From positions 98,489 through 150,191 of the forward strand of contig JACPHT010000008.1 of assembly GCA_016188475.1 (NCBI GenBank): a DNA stretch of 51,703 bases. The letters run 5' to 3'. A program made the position numbers and the translations under genes. The notes under the pieces are model-generated. The model was not told where the DNA came from, did not search any database, and worked only from the letters and a program-made list of their open reading frames with translations. Positions 25,199-34,408 of this stretch are shown piece after piece. Position 1 is the first letter of the stretch. The number at the start of each line of letters is the position of its first letter. This stretch comes from Candidatus Uhrbacteria bacterium. Its GTDB lineage: Bacteria > Patescibacteriota > Patescibacteriia > UBA9934 > GWF2-40-263.

Positions 25199-26105
25199 TC
25201 AAAACGACTTTTTTCCCTTCGGTTATTTCCGCTCCGTTGTTCCAATCATGCATTGCGTTCATAACTGTGTCAAAGTCATACACATATGCTTCGCCGTTTT
25301 TAGTTCCAGGATCGTTTGTGATAAATTTTCCATCTTTTGTGTATCCGCGAATTACGATCATATGATAAATCGGACCTGGCGCTGTGAAATTCGGATTACC
25401 AAGTAAACGTCCTGCCGCAGGGACAATGACTGGATGTCCTTCAGCGACGTGCTTTTTTATTTGTTCAACCGTTGGATTTTCTATCAGTTCAATTTTTTCG
25501 TGGCCATACATCATTTCAGCAAGAGTTCCGGTTTGCTCCGCTGTTGTGTCTTCATAATATCCAAAAATCTTTTTTTCAAATTCAACAATTTTTAAAATCT
25601 CTGCATCTGCTGTGTCGGCATCGATTTTTCCAGATTTAACTCCTTTATAATAAGCATCAACCATATAGAGTGAAGCCTCTTCGCATGTTTCTTTATATGG
25701 CAAATCCCAATTCGCGTGCGGAGCTTGAGATGTAAAAGGAACAGCGAGATTGATTTCTTCGACAACGTCATCTGTAATGCCTTCGACAGTCTCAGGCAAT
25801 AATTTTTCTTTAGACCCTTCGCTATCGCTCAGGATTACAGCAGATTCAGTTTCATTAACTTTTTCAGCTTCTTCAGCCTCTCCAGCTTCTTCAGCTTCTT
25901 GGTCTTCCTTGTCATTTTTGATCTCCTCAAACCCAACCGCTTCCGGCACTGGCGTCTCCATCATTTCTCGAAACCACTGCGAAATCCCCACGCGTTGTGT
26001 GTAAACCGTGGCAATAATAGCAATCAAGATAATCAACTCCGCACAATTGCGAAACCAACTTTTTTTCATATTTTTTATCATCTCGAGCCCTACGACTTCG
26101 CTCAT
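25185..26105 (-). CDS. C39-like (papain-like) secreted peptidase domain protein
   Basis: NLAVPFTSQAPHANWDLPYKETCEEASLYMVDAYYKG...GHPVIVPAAGRLL...GPIYHMIVIRGYTKDGKFITNDPGTKNGEAYVYDF; N-terminal TM. Confidence 0.85.
   Translation of the reverse strand: MSEVVGLEMIKNMKKSWFRNCAELIILIAIIATVYTQRVGISQWFREMMETPVPEAVGFEEIKNDKEDQEAEEAGEAEEAEKVNETESAVILSDSEGSKEKLLPETVEGITDDVVEEINLAVPFTSQAPHANWDLPYKETCEEASLYMVDAYYKGVKSGKIDADTADAEILKIVEFEKKIFGYYEDTTAEQTGTLAEMMYGHEKIELIENPTVEQIKKHVAEGHPVIVPAAGRLLGNPNFTAPGPIYHMIVIRGYTKDGKFITNDPGTKNGEAYVYDFDTVMNAMHDWNNGAEITEGKKVVLIVYP
25778..25835. repeat. in-frame repeats inside the C39 peptidase linker
   Basis: Encodes ILSDSEGSKEKLLPETVEG on the minus strand, combining family-2 and family-1 repeat units. 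Confidence 0.8.
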
Positions 26106-26150
26106 GGTAAACTCCGCCTAGAGATCCCTCGACTGAGCTCGGGATGACAG
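26079..26150. repeat. family-2 palindromic repeat
   Basis: tcatctcgagccctacgacttcgctcatggtaaactccgcctagagatccctcgactgagctcgggatgaca. Confidence 0.75.
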
Positions 26151-26171
26151 ACAAAATAAATTACTCGCTCA

Positions 26172-26250
26172 GAAGTAGCGGTTGTACCATGTCGGAGTGA
26201 ACAACGGCGAAGAGTCCGTTGGCACGGAGACATGGGACAACCGCTACTTC
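26172..26250 (+). repeat. structured hairpin family A
   Basis: GAAGTAGCGGTTGTACCATGTC GGA GTG AA CAACGG CGAAGAGT CCGTTG G CAC GGA GACATGGGACAACCGCTACTTC. Confidence 0.85.
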
Positions 26251-27646
26251 ACATTGCATTTTCGCACAACCATTTTTTTACATGCGCGGTCGCGCGCACA
26301 TCGTCTTCATTATACTCAAGGATCTTTTGCAACAACTTCTGATTTTTTTTCTTCAGCCATTCCTCAAACCACAAAACTGAATTCGCTCCTGACGCGTCTT
26401 CTGCGCGCCACTCAAAACCCAAATATGCCGCAATGTCTTTAAGAGAATAAAACGACAAAGGGAAAATAACGGTCGGACGAACAACCTCAAGCAAATCAAT
26501 CATATTTCGTTCAAGCGCTTCTCGCGCAATCGCTGAAATTCCATATCTCGCGCCAAAACGGTTTACCACCTCAACTTCAAACTGACCAAAATGATAAATC
26601 GGAGCGTCCAAATGTCCTTCAACAAATGCTACGAACTCATCCCACGCATCTTTTTCCTGCGAAGGAGTTGCCGCAAAAAAAGACTGATATGATTCACGAC
26701 GATTTTCAAGTGTAAGCACTCCAAAAAGATAATCAAAGTCTCGAAGCGGATCGCTTTCAATATCAAAAAAAACTTCGGTCTTTGCAACAGGCAGTTCAAC
26801 TGTTCCACGAAAAATATGCCGCTGCTCTTTAATAGCAATCGCCTGATCGCGCATAATCTCAAGCCGCGACGAGCTAACGTCCGGAACCAAACGTTCAAGA
26901 TCAACCAAAGATTTCAGAGAGAGTTCTGAAATGGTTTTTACTCCAGCCTTTAACAAACGCACGACTTCTTGCCTCCAAACTCGATTCAATAACGACAGAT
27001 CATCACACGCTTCAGATTCACCACGACATTCTTTGAACCATGGTGATTGTTTGCATCCAGAAGTCACAAAATGAACAGGCTGTGTGCCAACGATAATCTT
27101 TTCAATCTCCGAAAGTGTAAGTGTGAATTCTCCTTCAAACTCGCTAATCAAATACGGAATAACAATTTTGTCTGGTGTGATGATATAACCTTGAATAGGC
27201 TTCACACTTTGGATTCGTTCAAGAAGTTCGGCGTAAAAACATCCTTGAAATTTGTGATCGTCGCGAAGAAAACGCGAACGTTTAAGATCAACCGCGACAT
27301 AATAAAAATCACCGAGCTTTGAACGGCCTTCAACTTTTTCAAGCAAATCAGGATGTCCGACAAAATTTTTATCAATGAGCACAGAGTGAAAAATCGTTTG
27401 ACGACCTTCGCGCATAAATTCAAGAGTTTGTCGAAATGCTTCATCAGGGTCTTCAGCATTAATCTCGACCACGTCTAAACGATCAGAAATAATTTCACGT
27501 TGTTTTTCATCAAGAAGTCCATCATCAATCAAACGATCCATAAGAGGATCACGAACTCGTTTTTCAAACGCGTGCACATCAAAGTAAACCCAGTTCGGGC
27601 ATTTGATGTATTGATAAAAAGTTTTTTCAGTGATACGAGAAAGCAT
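26249..27646 (-). CDS. TM0106-family RecB-like putative nuclease
   Basis: YYVAVDLKRSRFL...EVFFDIESDPLRDFDYLFGVLTLENRRESYQSFFA...YNEDDVRATAHVKKWL. Confidence 0.8.
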   Translation of the reverse strand: MLSRITEKTFYQYIKCPNWVYFDVHAFEKRVRDPLMDRLIDDGLLDEKQREIISDRLDVVEINAEDPDEAFRQTLEFMREGRQTIFHSVLIDKNFVGHPDLLEKVEGRSKLGDFYYVAVDLKRSRFLRDDHKFQGCFYAELLERIQSVKPIQGYIITPDKIVIPYLISEFEGEFTLTLSEIEKIIVGTQPVHFVTSGCKQSPWFKECRGESEACDDLSLLNRVWRQEVVRLLKAGVKTISELSLKSLVDLERLVPDVSSSRLEIMRDQAIAIKEQRHIFRGTVELPVAKTEVFFDIESDPLRDFDYLFGVLTLENRRESYQSFFAATPSQEKDAWDEFVAFVEGHLDAPIYHFGQFEVEVVNRFGARYGISAIAREALERNMIDLLEVVRPTVIFPLSFYSLKDIAAYLGFEWRAEDASGANSVLWFEEWLKKKNQKLLQKILEYNEDDVRATAHVKKWLCENAM

Positions 27647-27660
27647 GAAGACATTATAGA

Positions 27661-27718
27661 ATTATTGCCTGAGCTTGTCGAAGGCTGTAAAGATTATTGC
27701 ATGAGCTTGTCGAAGGCA
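27661..27718. repeat. family-1 repeat, direct tandem pair
   Basis: attattgcctgagcttgtcgaaggctgtaaagattattgcatgagcttgtcgaaggc. Confidence 0.85.
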
Positions 27719-27752
27719 AATTAAAATGATATCTTTTTTGTTGGAGGCAAAC

Positions 27753-28313
27753 ATGGAAAATTGCGTCCAAGGTTTTTCTCAACAACCAACCGCTGAACCT
27801 GGGATTGAAGAGGACAATCCAACACCTCCACAGCGGTTGATCATTGTTCCAGATCTCGACGATGTCGCGTGGGCACACTTGCACACGATTCGTTCTACCT
27901 TCACTCTGCAGGATCTCCCACAGCCTTTGCGTCGTCGCTTGTCGCCACTTATAGGAGTATTGAGAAGATGTAATATTCCACGCGCGACTTTCGATCTAAT
28001 GGATCCGCACGAACTGAAAGTCGTGCAACCAAAAGAGAGCCAACACGTGTTTCGGTCGCGAAACTCAATCGCGCACCAAGAGAGTCTTGAGTTGACACTC
28101 TGGTGGATGAACTATCTTTTCAGACTTCAAGTTTCACGCGCTAGAAGAAAACAAAGTGCTAAACCAATTCGTTCTTACTGGCTTTGCGCTGAATGCAACA
28201 CTGAAGTCTCATCAGAACGAGATTGGTGCACAACACGCAACTGCACTTCCTGGGATCTTCTGGTCGAGTGTTCGGGAGTTGAAAAACGCGCTCCTTTGCC
28301 AGGCATTACTTGA
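27753..28313 (+). CDS. orphan hypothetical protein with C-terminal zinc-ribbon-like CxxC...CxxxxC
   Basis: SD GGAGG upstream; WLCAECNTEVSSERDWCTTRNCTSW; followed by intrinsic terminator. Confidence 0.72.
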   Translation: MENCVQGFSQQPTAEPGIEEDNPTPPQRLIIVPDLDDVAWAHLHTIRSTFTLQDLPQPLRRRLSPLIGVLRRCNIPRATFDLMDPHELKVVQPKESQHVFRSRNSIAHQESLELTLWWMNYLFRLQVSRARRKQSAKPIRSYWLCAECNTEVSSERDWCTTRNCTSWDLLVECSGVEKRAPLPGIT

Positions 28314-28321
28314 TCCACTCG

Positions 28322-28349
28322 CCGCCCTGAACTTAACGGGCGGTTTTTT
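28322..28349 (+). terminator. intrinsic terminator
   Basis: CCGCCC-tgaacttaac-GGGCGG-TTTTTT. Confidence 0.88.
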
Positions 28350-28360
28350 GATTGATTATT

Positions 28361-28420
28361 CTGTCATCCTGAGTGAAACGAAGGATCCCGCAAGATTCTT
28401 CGCTACGCTCAGAATGACAA
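28361..28420. repeat. family-2 palindromic repeat
   Basis: ctgtcatcctgagtgaaacgaaggatcccgcaagattcttcgctacgctcagaatgaca. Confidence 0.85.
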
Positions 28421-28499
28421 GAATGGGAGACTTTGCTACTCTAAATAAAAAATACGGCTTCCACTCTCCCTTACCACTTACCCCCTTTCCACTTTTCTT

Positions 28500-29003
28500 A
28501 TGCGCCTCCCAATTCGAAAATCTGAACGACTAAAAATCCATCAAGATGAAGGCCCTTTGAATTTAACTCAAACTGGGCTTCAAAAAATCAAGGACGAACT
28601 TGCTGACATTAAATCACACCAACTTCCTCAAGCGATCGAGGATGTTAAACGTACTGCCGAATTTGGTGATTTTTCTGAAAATGCAGAATATCAGGAAGCA
28701 AAAGGACGAATGCGACGATTACATAATCGCGTTATAAAACTTGAAGAACAAATCAAGCGGGCTGTCGTGTTTGAAAAAAATCAATCGCAGACTGTCCAGC
28801 TAGGTTCGACCGTTATTATTGAGGTCGAAAAAAACAAAAAAACATTCGAAATTGTTGGTCCGCACGAGGCAAATCCTGTTCGGGGACGTATATCAAACGT
28901 CTCACCACTCGGGTCAGCATTGATGAATAAAACTGTCGGCGATGCTGTTACTGTAAAAACTCAAAATGGTGATGTAATTTATTCGATTATTAAAATAAGT
29001 TAA
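28500..29003 (+). CDS. greA: transcription elongation factor GreA
   Basis: LTQTGLQKIKDELADIKS...AEFGDFSENAEYQEAKGRM...VGPHEANPVRGRISNVSPLGSALMNKTVGDAV. Confidence 0.93.
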   Translation: MRLPIRKSERLKIHQDEGPLNLTQTGLQKIKDELADIKSHQLPQAIEDVKRTAEFGDFSENAEYQEAKGRMRRLHNRVIKLEEQIKRAVVFEKNQSQTVQLGSTVIIEVEKNKKTFEIVGPHEANPVRGRISNVSPLGSALMNKTVGDAVTVKTQNGDVIYSIIKIS

Positions 29004-29019
29004 CCATTCGACTAGTGAA

Positions 29020-29125
29020 AGTTATTGCCTGAGCTTGTCGAAGGCAGTAATGCGAAATTTTCTAAAATTTATTCCATGGTCTATCTTAAAGCTATGGCCT
29101 TCAACAGGCCCAGGCAATAAGCTTT
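29020..29125. repeat. family-1 repeat pair
   Basis: gttattgcctgagcttgtcgaaggc ... atggccttcaacaggcccaggcaataa. Confidence 0.75.
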
Positions 29126-29128
29126 TGC

Positions 29129-29842
29129 TCATGGAATATATTTCAAAATTTCTTCTATCAAACCATTGTCATGATCCGTCATCTGTGTTCCATGCCCGAT
29201 TCCAGAGCGTTCGATCAAAATCGTCTGCTCTGGATTTTTTTTATGCAAAACTTGAACTGACTCAAACGATTCAGAATCATCATCGCTTGCTACCAAAATG
29301 ACTTTTTGATTCCCACCTAAATTTTGAATGGCTGGCGCTGTTAAAACTCCGTGATAATCAAGCCCGGGAGAAAGAACAACAGCCGTTGAGATATTTTTGT
29401 GTTCAACAAGCGCTTGAATCGCGAGATTCGCCCCGATAGAGGCACCGATCAAAACAATTCGGTTTTCTTCAAACCCTTTTTCTTTTGCAAACGCGATCGC
29501 GGCTTCAACATCCAAACGTTTTGCTTGCTGTTGTGCGTCGGAAAAATTTTTGTAATTCAATTCTCCGTTCATTGTGCTTTCTCCGTGTCCGCGTTCATCT
29601 ATTGCAAGTGACGCATATCCATACTTAGATAATTTTTCAGCAAAACTTTCCCAACTTTCCTTTGTGGCAGGCATCATATGAAACAACAGTGCAATCTTTT
29701 CCTGATTTGTGTTGCGATATGTTCCAATGATGTTAATTTCATCTGAAGTTTTTAGAATTATTCTTTCTGACATAGTTTTATTTTGCGCGCATCCTGCGCC
29801 GATTACAAAAATAAGCGTTAAAAAAATAACAAACAATTTCAT
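29129..29842 (-). CDS. alpha/beta hydrolase, lipoprotein
   Basis: IGAGCAQ lipobox; IDERGHGES; VLIGASIGANLAIQAL. Confidence 0.85.
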   Translation of the reverse strand: MKLFVIFLTLIFVIGAGCAQNKTMSERIILKTSDEINIIGTYRNTNQEKIALLFHMMPATKESWESFAEKLSKYGYASLAIDERGHGESTMNGELNYKNFSDAQQQAKRLDVEAAIAFAKEKGFEENRIVLIGASIGANLAIQALVEHKNISTAVVLSPGLDYHGVLTAPAIQNLGGNQKVILVASDDDSESFESVQVLHKKNPEQTILIERSGIGHGTQMTDHDNGLIEEILKYIP

Positions 29843-30417
29843 ACTGGTTTGTTTGCTTTTGTTTCAAGCAAATGGTCTAAAAGTTTTGACGAATCACCAG
29901 TAATAGTTGTAAGAGCAATGGTCGGGTTTGATTCAAAAACAATAGGATTATTTTCAAAAACAGCGAGCGAAATTGCTGCGGCGCGATGATGTCCTTCGTA
30001 CATAACGATTTTATTTTTATCCTCAAGATACAAACCAATAAATTGTGCCGACCGCGGAAAATGTTCGCGCCTTGTTTTGATTCCAATGTTTTCTTTAACC
30101 CATTCTGTTTTCTTACTAACTAAATACTCAAACGTGTGAACGTTCTTTTCTTCAAAGTGTTTTTGCCAACCTGGAAATGGACCAATCAAAAACTTGGGAA
30201 CGATTTGGTTTGGATTAAAAATTTCATACAATTTCCACTCTAGTTTAGTCGCTCCCAAAATCGAAGCTTGATATCCGCGCCACTGTTCCCACGTGTCCCA
30301 ACCTTTTTCGTTTTTTGCAAATGCTTGCCAAACAGGATCAGAGCCTTCGTTCGCTTTCCAAACATTAAAAACTTCTTGCCAAGAAACGTCGTTGATATAT
30401 TTAAGTTGATTCAACAT
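29839..30417 (-). CDS. hypothetical protein with ParB/sulfiredoxin-like signature
   Basis: KIVMYEGHHRAAAISLAV. Confidence 0.5.
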   Translation of the reverse strand: MLNQLKYINDVSWQEVFNVWKANEGSDPVWQAFAKNEKGWDTWEQWRGYQASILGATKLEWKLYEIFNPNQIVPKFLIGPFPGWQKHFEEKNVHTFEYLVSKKTEWVKENIGIKTRREHFPRSAQFIGLYLEDKNKIVMYEGHHRAAAISLAVFENNPIVFESNPTIALTTITGDSSKLLDHLLETKANKPV

Positions 30418-30420
30418 ATA

Positions 30421-30456
30421 GAGAGATCCTTCAGCCTTCGGCTTCAGGATGACAGA
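30421..30456. repeat. family-2 repeat fragment
   Basis: gagagatccttcagccttcggcttcaggatgacaga. Confidence 0.65.
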
Positions 30457-31115
30457 AAAATAGCGAGTGAATACAAATCTTGTTCAATCCATGAAACTCC
30501 AAGTTTTTTCGCGCGTGGTTCATCAAGTTCACCAGTGAGCACAACAACTGGTTCAATTCCTGCGGCTCGTGCCATTACAATATCGTTTGGCATGTCGCCA
30601 ACGTAAATAGCTTCGCTTGAAGAACAGTCAAAATGTTCAAGCGCGAGTTGAAGTGTGTATGGATTTGGTTTTCGCAAAGACGAATCAGCAACATCGTATG
30701 ATGAAAAAATCATGCGCTCGCCATCTACTCCAAAACGATTAAGCAATTTCTCAATGTAATCTTTCCGTGAGCCGCTCACTATCGCGACGTTCATTGTGCG
30801 TTCCATCAAATGAATCGCTTTGTCCGCATTTGGGACAAGACTTATGCTATCCCAAAACTTTGGTTCGTCAACACACGTTACCCATGTTTGCGCAGCACGT
30901 TCAACAAACTCCGGACGCTCGCGCAACAAAATTTTCAATTGATCGATGTGTCCGCTTCCCCATCCTTCCAAAACACGCGCATGTTCAACATCTGGAGAAA
31001 ACCCCACACCAACAGACTCAAGCGCTTTATGATAACAATCAAAATATCCTTCATTTGAGCCATTTGCAATAACTCCGTCGAAGTCCAAAAGGACAAGTTT
31101 CGTTTTATTCTTCAT
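30444..31115 (-). CDS. HAD family hydrolase
   Basis: LVLLDFDGVIANGSNEGYF...IVSGSRKDYIEKLLNRF...RKPNPYTLQLALEHF...AIYVGDMPNDIVMARAAG. Confidence 0.92.
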   Translation of the reverse strand: MKNKTKLVLLDFDGVIANGSNEGYFDCYHKALESVGVGFSPDVEHARVLEGWGSGHIDQLKILLRERPEFVERAAQTWVTCVDEPKFWDSISLVPNADKAIHLMERTMNVAIVSGSRKDYIEKLLNRFGVDGERMIFSSYDVADSSLRKPNPYTLQLALEHFDCSSSEAIYVGDMPNDIVMARAAGIEPVVVLTGELDEPRAKKLGVSWIEQDLYSLAIFLSS

Positions 31116-31166
31116 AATGTTATAATTATATCATTCAAATCATTTAATTTTTAACAAAAACCAAAT

Positions 31167-32078
31167 ATGAAACAAAACTTTCTAATTTTACCAGCCTTTT
31201 TGATGGCTCTCTTCCTTTTTGCCACTCCTGTTTTGGCTCAAACAGGCACTGATTCAGACTCTGATGATACATCAAACACAACAGAAGACACTGATTACGA
31301 AGGCATAGACGTAAATGAACCAACAGACGTTCCTTCGGAGTTTGTATTGTTCATGCGATCAATGCGCGAACGTTTTTCCCTGATGTTGACGAGAAATACA
31401 AACAGACGAGCAGAACAAGCAATCAAGTTCGCTGAAGAACGAATGCTCATCGCCGAAAAAATGTTTGAAAAAGACAAAGGAGAAAAAATGCGGCTACGAG
31501 CTCGTAGAATGCTTGAAATCGCAAATAACATGATGAACGAGTCTGAAGACAACGAAGATGCGGCGCTTAAAAATCCAAACAAAGAAACAGAACGGCTATT
31601 AAGAAACCGAGCAAAACAACTTGAACGACATCGCATGATTATGGATCGATTGGAAGAAAAAGCAACTGATGAAAAAACAACTGACGAAATTCTAAAAATA
31701 AGAGAGGAAATGGAAATGCGAGCTAGAAGACTTGAAAACGCAATCCAAAATGAAAAAATTCCTGAAGAAATACGACAGCATCTCAAAGATGTGAAAGAAC
31801 GAATAGAAGCACAAGCAACAGAGATTCGCGAACATGTTGAAGAAGTGCAGGCCTTGCGTGAACGTAGAGAACAAGGAGATGAAAAAGCGGGGAAAGAATT
31901 AAAAGCCCTGAAAGACAGGCGGCATGAAATCATCAAACAAAAAGTCGAAGAAGCGCAACAGATGATGGAAAGACGACGAGAGATGATGCAACAGAAGTTG
32001 GAGAACAAAGAAGCTGGAGAGGCTGAAGAAGCTGGAGAGGCTGAAAAAGTAGAAGAATATAATGAAGCTGGAGAGTAA
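31167..32078 (+). CDS. secreted coiled-coil protein (DUF5667-like)
   Basis: Signal peptide ending VLAQ; long Glu/Arg-rich helical region; Ala/Glu repeat C-terminus. Confidence 0.7.
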   Translation: MKQNFLILPAFLMALFLFATPVLAQTGTDSDSDDTSNTTEDTDYEGIDVNEPTDVPSEFVLFMRSMRERFSLMLTRNTNRRAEQAIKFAEERMLIAEKMFEKDKGEKMRLRARRMLEIANNMMNESEDNEDAALKNPNKETERLLRNRAKQLERHRMIMDRLEEKATDEKTTDEILKIREEMEMRARRLENAIQNEKIPEEIRQHLKDVKERIEAQATEIREHVEEVQALRERREQGDEKAGKELKALKDRRHEIIKQKVEEAQQMMERRREMMQQKLENKEAGEAEEAGEAEKVEEYNEAGE

Positions 32079-32089
32079 AAGGAAAACAT

Positions 32090-32168
32090 AAACGAGCGGC
32101 AGCACTATGTCGGAGGGAACAGCGGCGAGGAGTCCGCTGGCCCGGAGACATGGTACTGCCGCTCGTTT
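32090..32168 (+). repeat. structured hairpin family A
   Basis: AAACGAGCGGCAGCACTATGTC GGA GGG AA CAGCGG CGAGGAGT CCGCTG G CCC GGA GACATGGTACTGCCGCTCGTTT. Confidence 0.87.
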
Positions 32169-33297
32169 AATACTCCGCGGGTTCGTATACATTTCGTGCG
32201 TTCCAAAGTATCCAACCAGACGCTCCTGCATCACGAGCGGCTTTAATTTGCGCTTCGACCATATCAGCTGTATACACTGCTCCGATATCAAAATCCTGAA
32301 GCCACGGACGCCAGTGAGAGCGCAATTTCGAATCAGAGTCAGAATAAAATCCGTGAGTTAATCTTGTTCCTTCATCAAGCGAACGTTTGACAATCTCATA
32401 TGGAAATTCTGCAGGATTTGCAAAACCTTCAAACCCATCAACATAATGAGATGGGTAAACCATTGGTGAAACAAAATCAGCGTAAGGCAACACATCAATA
32501 AGACGCTGACCTATATTAAAATCATCAAACGACCAAAATGTCATACCAAAAACATCAAACGAAACTGGAATTTTTTCTTCACGCATCGCTTCGCCAATCG
32601 TTTTAAAAAAACTGCGTATAATCTCAACCTTACTTTTTTTATAGTCGTAAACTGGATAAACAATAGAATTCGTGGTTCCGTCTGAAGCAAAACGAACATA
32701 ATCAAATTGAACTTCATCAAATCCACGCGCATAAGCTTCTCTCGCAAGTTCTATCGCATAGTGAGCAACTTCTGGTGCGGCAGGATCAACCCAAATCGAA
32801 CCAATCTTGTCTGTCCAAAAATCGCCGTTGGATTGCTTCATCGCAAATTCAGGATGTGTTTCTCCAAACTTTCTATCGCGCATAACAGCAATGCGAGCAA
32901 TCCTATAAATTCCATTGTCAAAAAGTTTTACAAGAAGACCGTCAAAATCAGTAATGGCTGGTTCTGTTTGTTGATAAATTTTCAATGTTTCACTTTTTGG
33001 AATAAACGCAATTTTTCCATCGTCCATTTTAAGATCAATTACAACAGTATTAAGCCCTCGTTCTTTCATGTACGAAAGCAGTTCATCAGCTCGTTCAGAA
33101 CCGGCTGTTGAAGCTGTCCAGTACAAACCACGAACTTCTGAAGGAAGAGGAATGTGAATGTCCTCTTTTGTCATCCTTTGTTCTCCTGTGTCCTTTTCTT
33201 TAGATTCTTCACTCAACAGAGCGGTGGAGTTCAGAACAAAAACAATTCCAACCAAAAATACGAGCGACAAAATAATCAGCCCGTATTTCTTTGACAT
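32167..33297 (-). CDS. putative glycoside hydrolase (DUF4015/GHL13-like)
   Basis: VRGLYWTASTAGSERADELLSYMKERGLNTVVIDLKMDDGKI...GFDEVQFDYVRFASDG...VSPMVYPSHY. Confidence 0.88.
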   Translation of the reverse strand: MSKKYGLIILSLVFLVGIVFVLNSTALLSEESKEKDTGEQRMTKEDIHIPLPSEVRGLYWTASTAGSERADELLSYMKERGLNTVVIDLKMDDGKIAFIPKSETLKIYQQTEPAITDFDGLLVKLFDNGIYRIARIAVMRDRKFGETHPEFAMKQSNGDFWTDKIGSIWVDPAAPEVAHYAIELAREAYARGFDEVQFDYVRFASDGTTNSIVYPVYDYKKSKVEIIRSFFKTIGEAMREEKIPVSFDVFGMTFWSFDDFNIGQRLIDVLPYADFVSPMVYPSHYVDGFEGFANPAEFPYEIVKRSLDEGTRLTHGFYSDSDSKLRSHWRPWLQDFDIGAVYTADMVEAQIKAARDAGASGWILWNARNVYEPAEY

Positions 33298-33298
33298 A

Positions 33299-33892
33299 TT
33301 ATTTTGATTCCACCGCGACTGCTTCCATCTTATCTCCAACTTGGATTTGATCAACGATTTCCATTCCTTCTGTAACGCGTCCAAAAATCGTGTACGCTTT
33401 TGGAAGCGGCACATCGCCCAACATTACAAAAAACTGTGATCCGTTTGTGTTTGGCCCGCGATTGGCCATTGCGACTATTCCTCGTTTATATTGATATGAA
33501 TCAACAACTTCGTCTTCAAATTCATAACCTGGGCCTCCAGTTCCATCTCCATTTGGATCACCGCCCTGAATCACAAACCCTTCTTCACGACGGTGAAATG
33601 TGAGCCCATTGAAATATCCGCCTTTTGTTAAATAAACAAAATTGGAAACGGCCTTGGGCGCAGTGTCTGCAAACAATTCAAAAACAATATCTCCCTTCGC
33701 AGTTTTTATTCGAATTTGTTTATTCGCAATTTCTTCAGAAGAAAGCACACCAGGAAATTCCCATGTTTGTGTTTTTGTTTCTTTCACAGGTTCATTAAAA
33801 GTAATTTTTAAATTTTCTTCGGATGGTTTTGTGGCACATCCAGCGCCAAGAAGAATCAACAATCCAACAGCTGAAATGAGATACTTTCGCAT
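33299..33892 (-). CDS. peptidyl-prolyl cis-trans isomerase (cyclophilin), lipoprotein
   Basis: ADTAPKAVSNFVYLTKGGYFNGLTFHRREEGFVIQGGDPNGDGTGGPGYEFEDE. Confidence 0.95.
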   Translation of the reverse strand: MRKYLISAVGLLILLGAGCATKPSEENLKITFNEPVKETKTQTWEFPGVLSSEEIANKQIRIKTAKGDIVFELFADTAPKAVSNFVYLTKGGYFNGLTFHRREEGFVIQGGDPNGDGTGGPGYEFEDEVVDSYQYKRGIVAMANRGPNTNGSQFFVMLGDVPLPKAYTIFGRVTEGMEIVDQIQVGDKMEAVAVESK

Positions 33893-33911
33893 AAAATTGA
33901 CTAATTTATCT

Positions 33912-33942
33912 ACAGCCTTCGACTCTGCTCAGGCAATAATTA
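33912..33942. repeat. family-1 repeat fragment
   Basis: cagccttcgactctgctcaggcaataa. Confidence 0.7.
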
Positions 33943-33960
33943 AAATTTTTATGGTCTCTA

Positions 33961-34392
33961 TTATAACACACCAACAGCTATCCAAGTCGGCTCTTGTAAT
34001 TCAATCCTAACTTCAAGGGTTCCCTTTGACAAATTAACTTCTGTTGGAAGAACTTCCCATTTTGAACCAAATTCATTCCATTTATAAACAGACATTTCAG
34101 TCAAATCAGGCTGAATTTGTTTCCATTGTTCTAACACTTTAACTCTCACATCAGCAACAAATGGAACTCCGGATGGATCTGGAACCAATAAATAGTACGA
34201 ACTAACACGTTTTTCTAAAATTGGACTGAATTCTTTTGTTGGTTTAATTGACACAGAACGAACGCTACGCGAAAGACCCTGCACATCAACAACACCGTCT
34301 GATGATCTTGAAAAAACTTGCTCTGGTTGTCGCAAAATAAAAACAAAAAACGCGCCAGCAAAAACAAGAATGATAACTAAAACTCGCAACAT
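33961..34392 (-). CDS. hypothetical membrane-anchored protein
   Basis: N-terminal hydrophobic segment; no family recognised. Confidence 0.55.
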   Translation of the reverse strand: MLRVLVIILVFAGAFFVFILRQPEQVFSRSSDGVVDVQGLSRSVRSVSIKPTKEFSPILEKRVSSYYLLVPDPSGVPFVADVRVKVLEQWKQIQPDLTEMSVYKWNEFGSKWEVLPTEVNLSKGTLEVRIELQEPTWIAVGVL

Positions 34393-34408
34393 ATATTTTA
34401 TTATATCA

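Noticed and set aside
27661-27718. CRISPR-like tandem repeats
   Set aside because: Only two units, repeats are members of the dispersed palindromic family, no regular spacers and no cas genes.
31295-32089. 264-aa Ser-rich antisense ORF
   Set aside because: Mirror of the Glu/Arg-rich coiled-coil gene; composition artefact.
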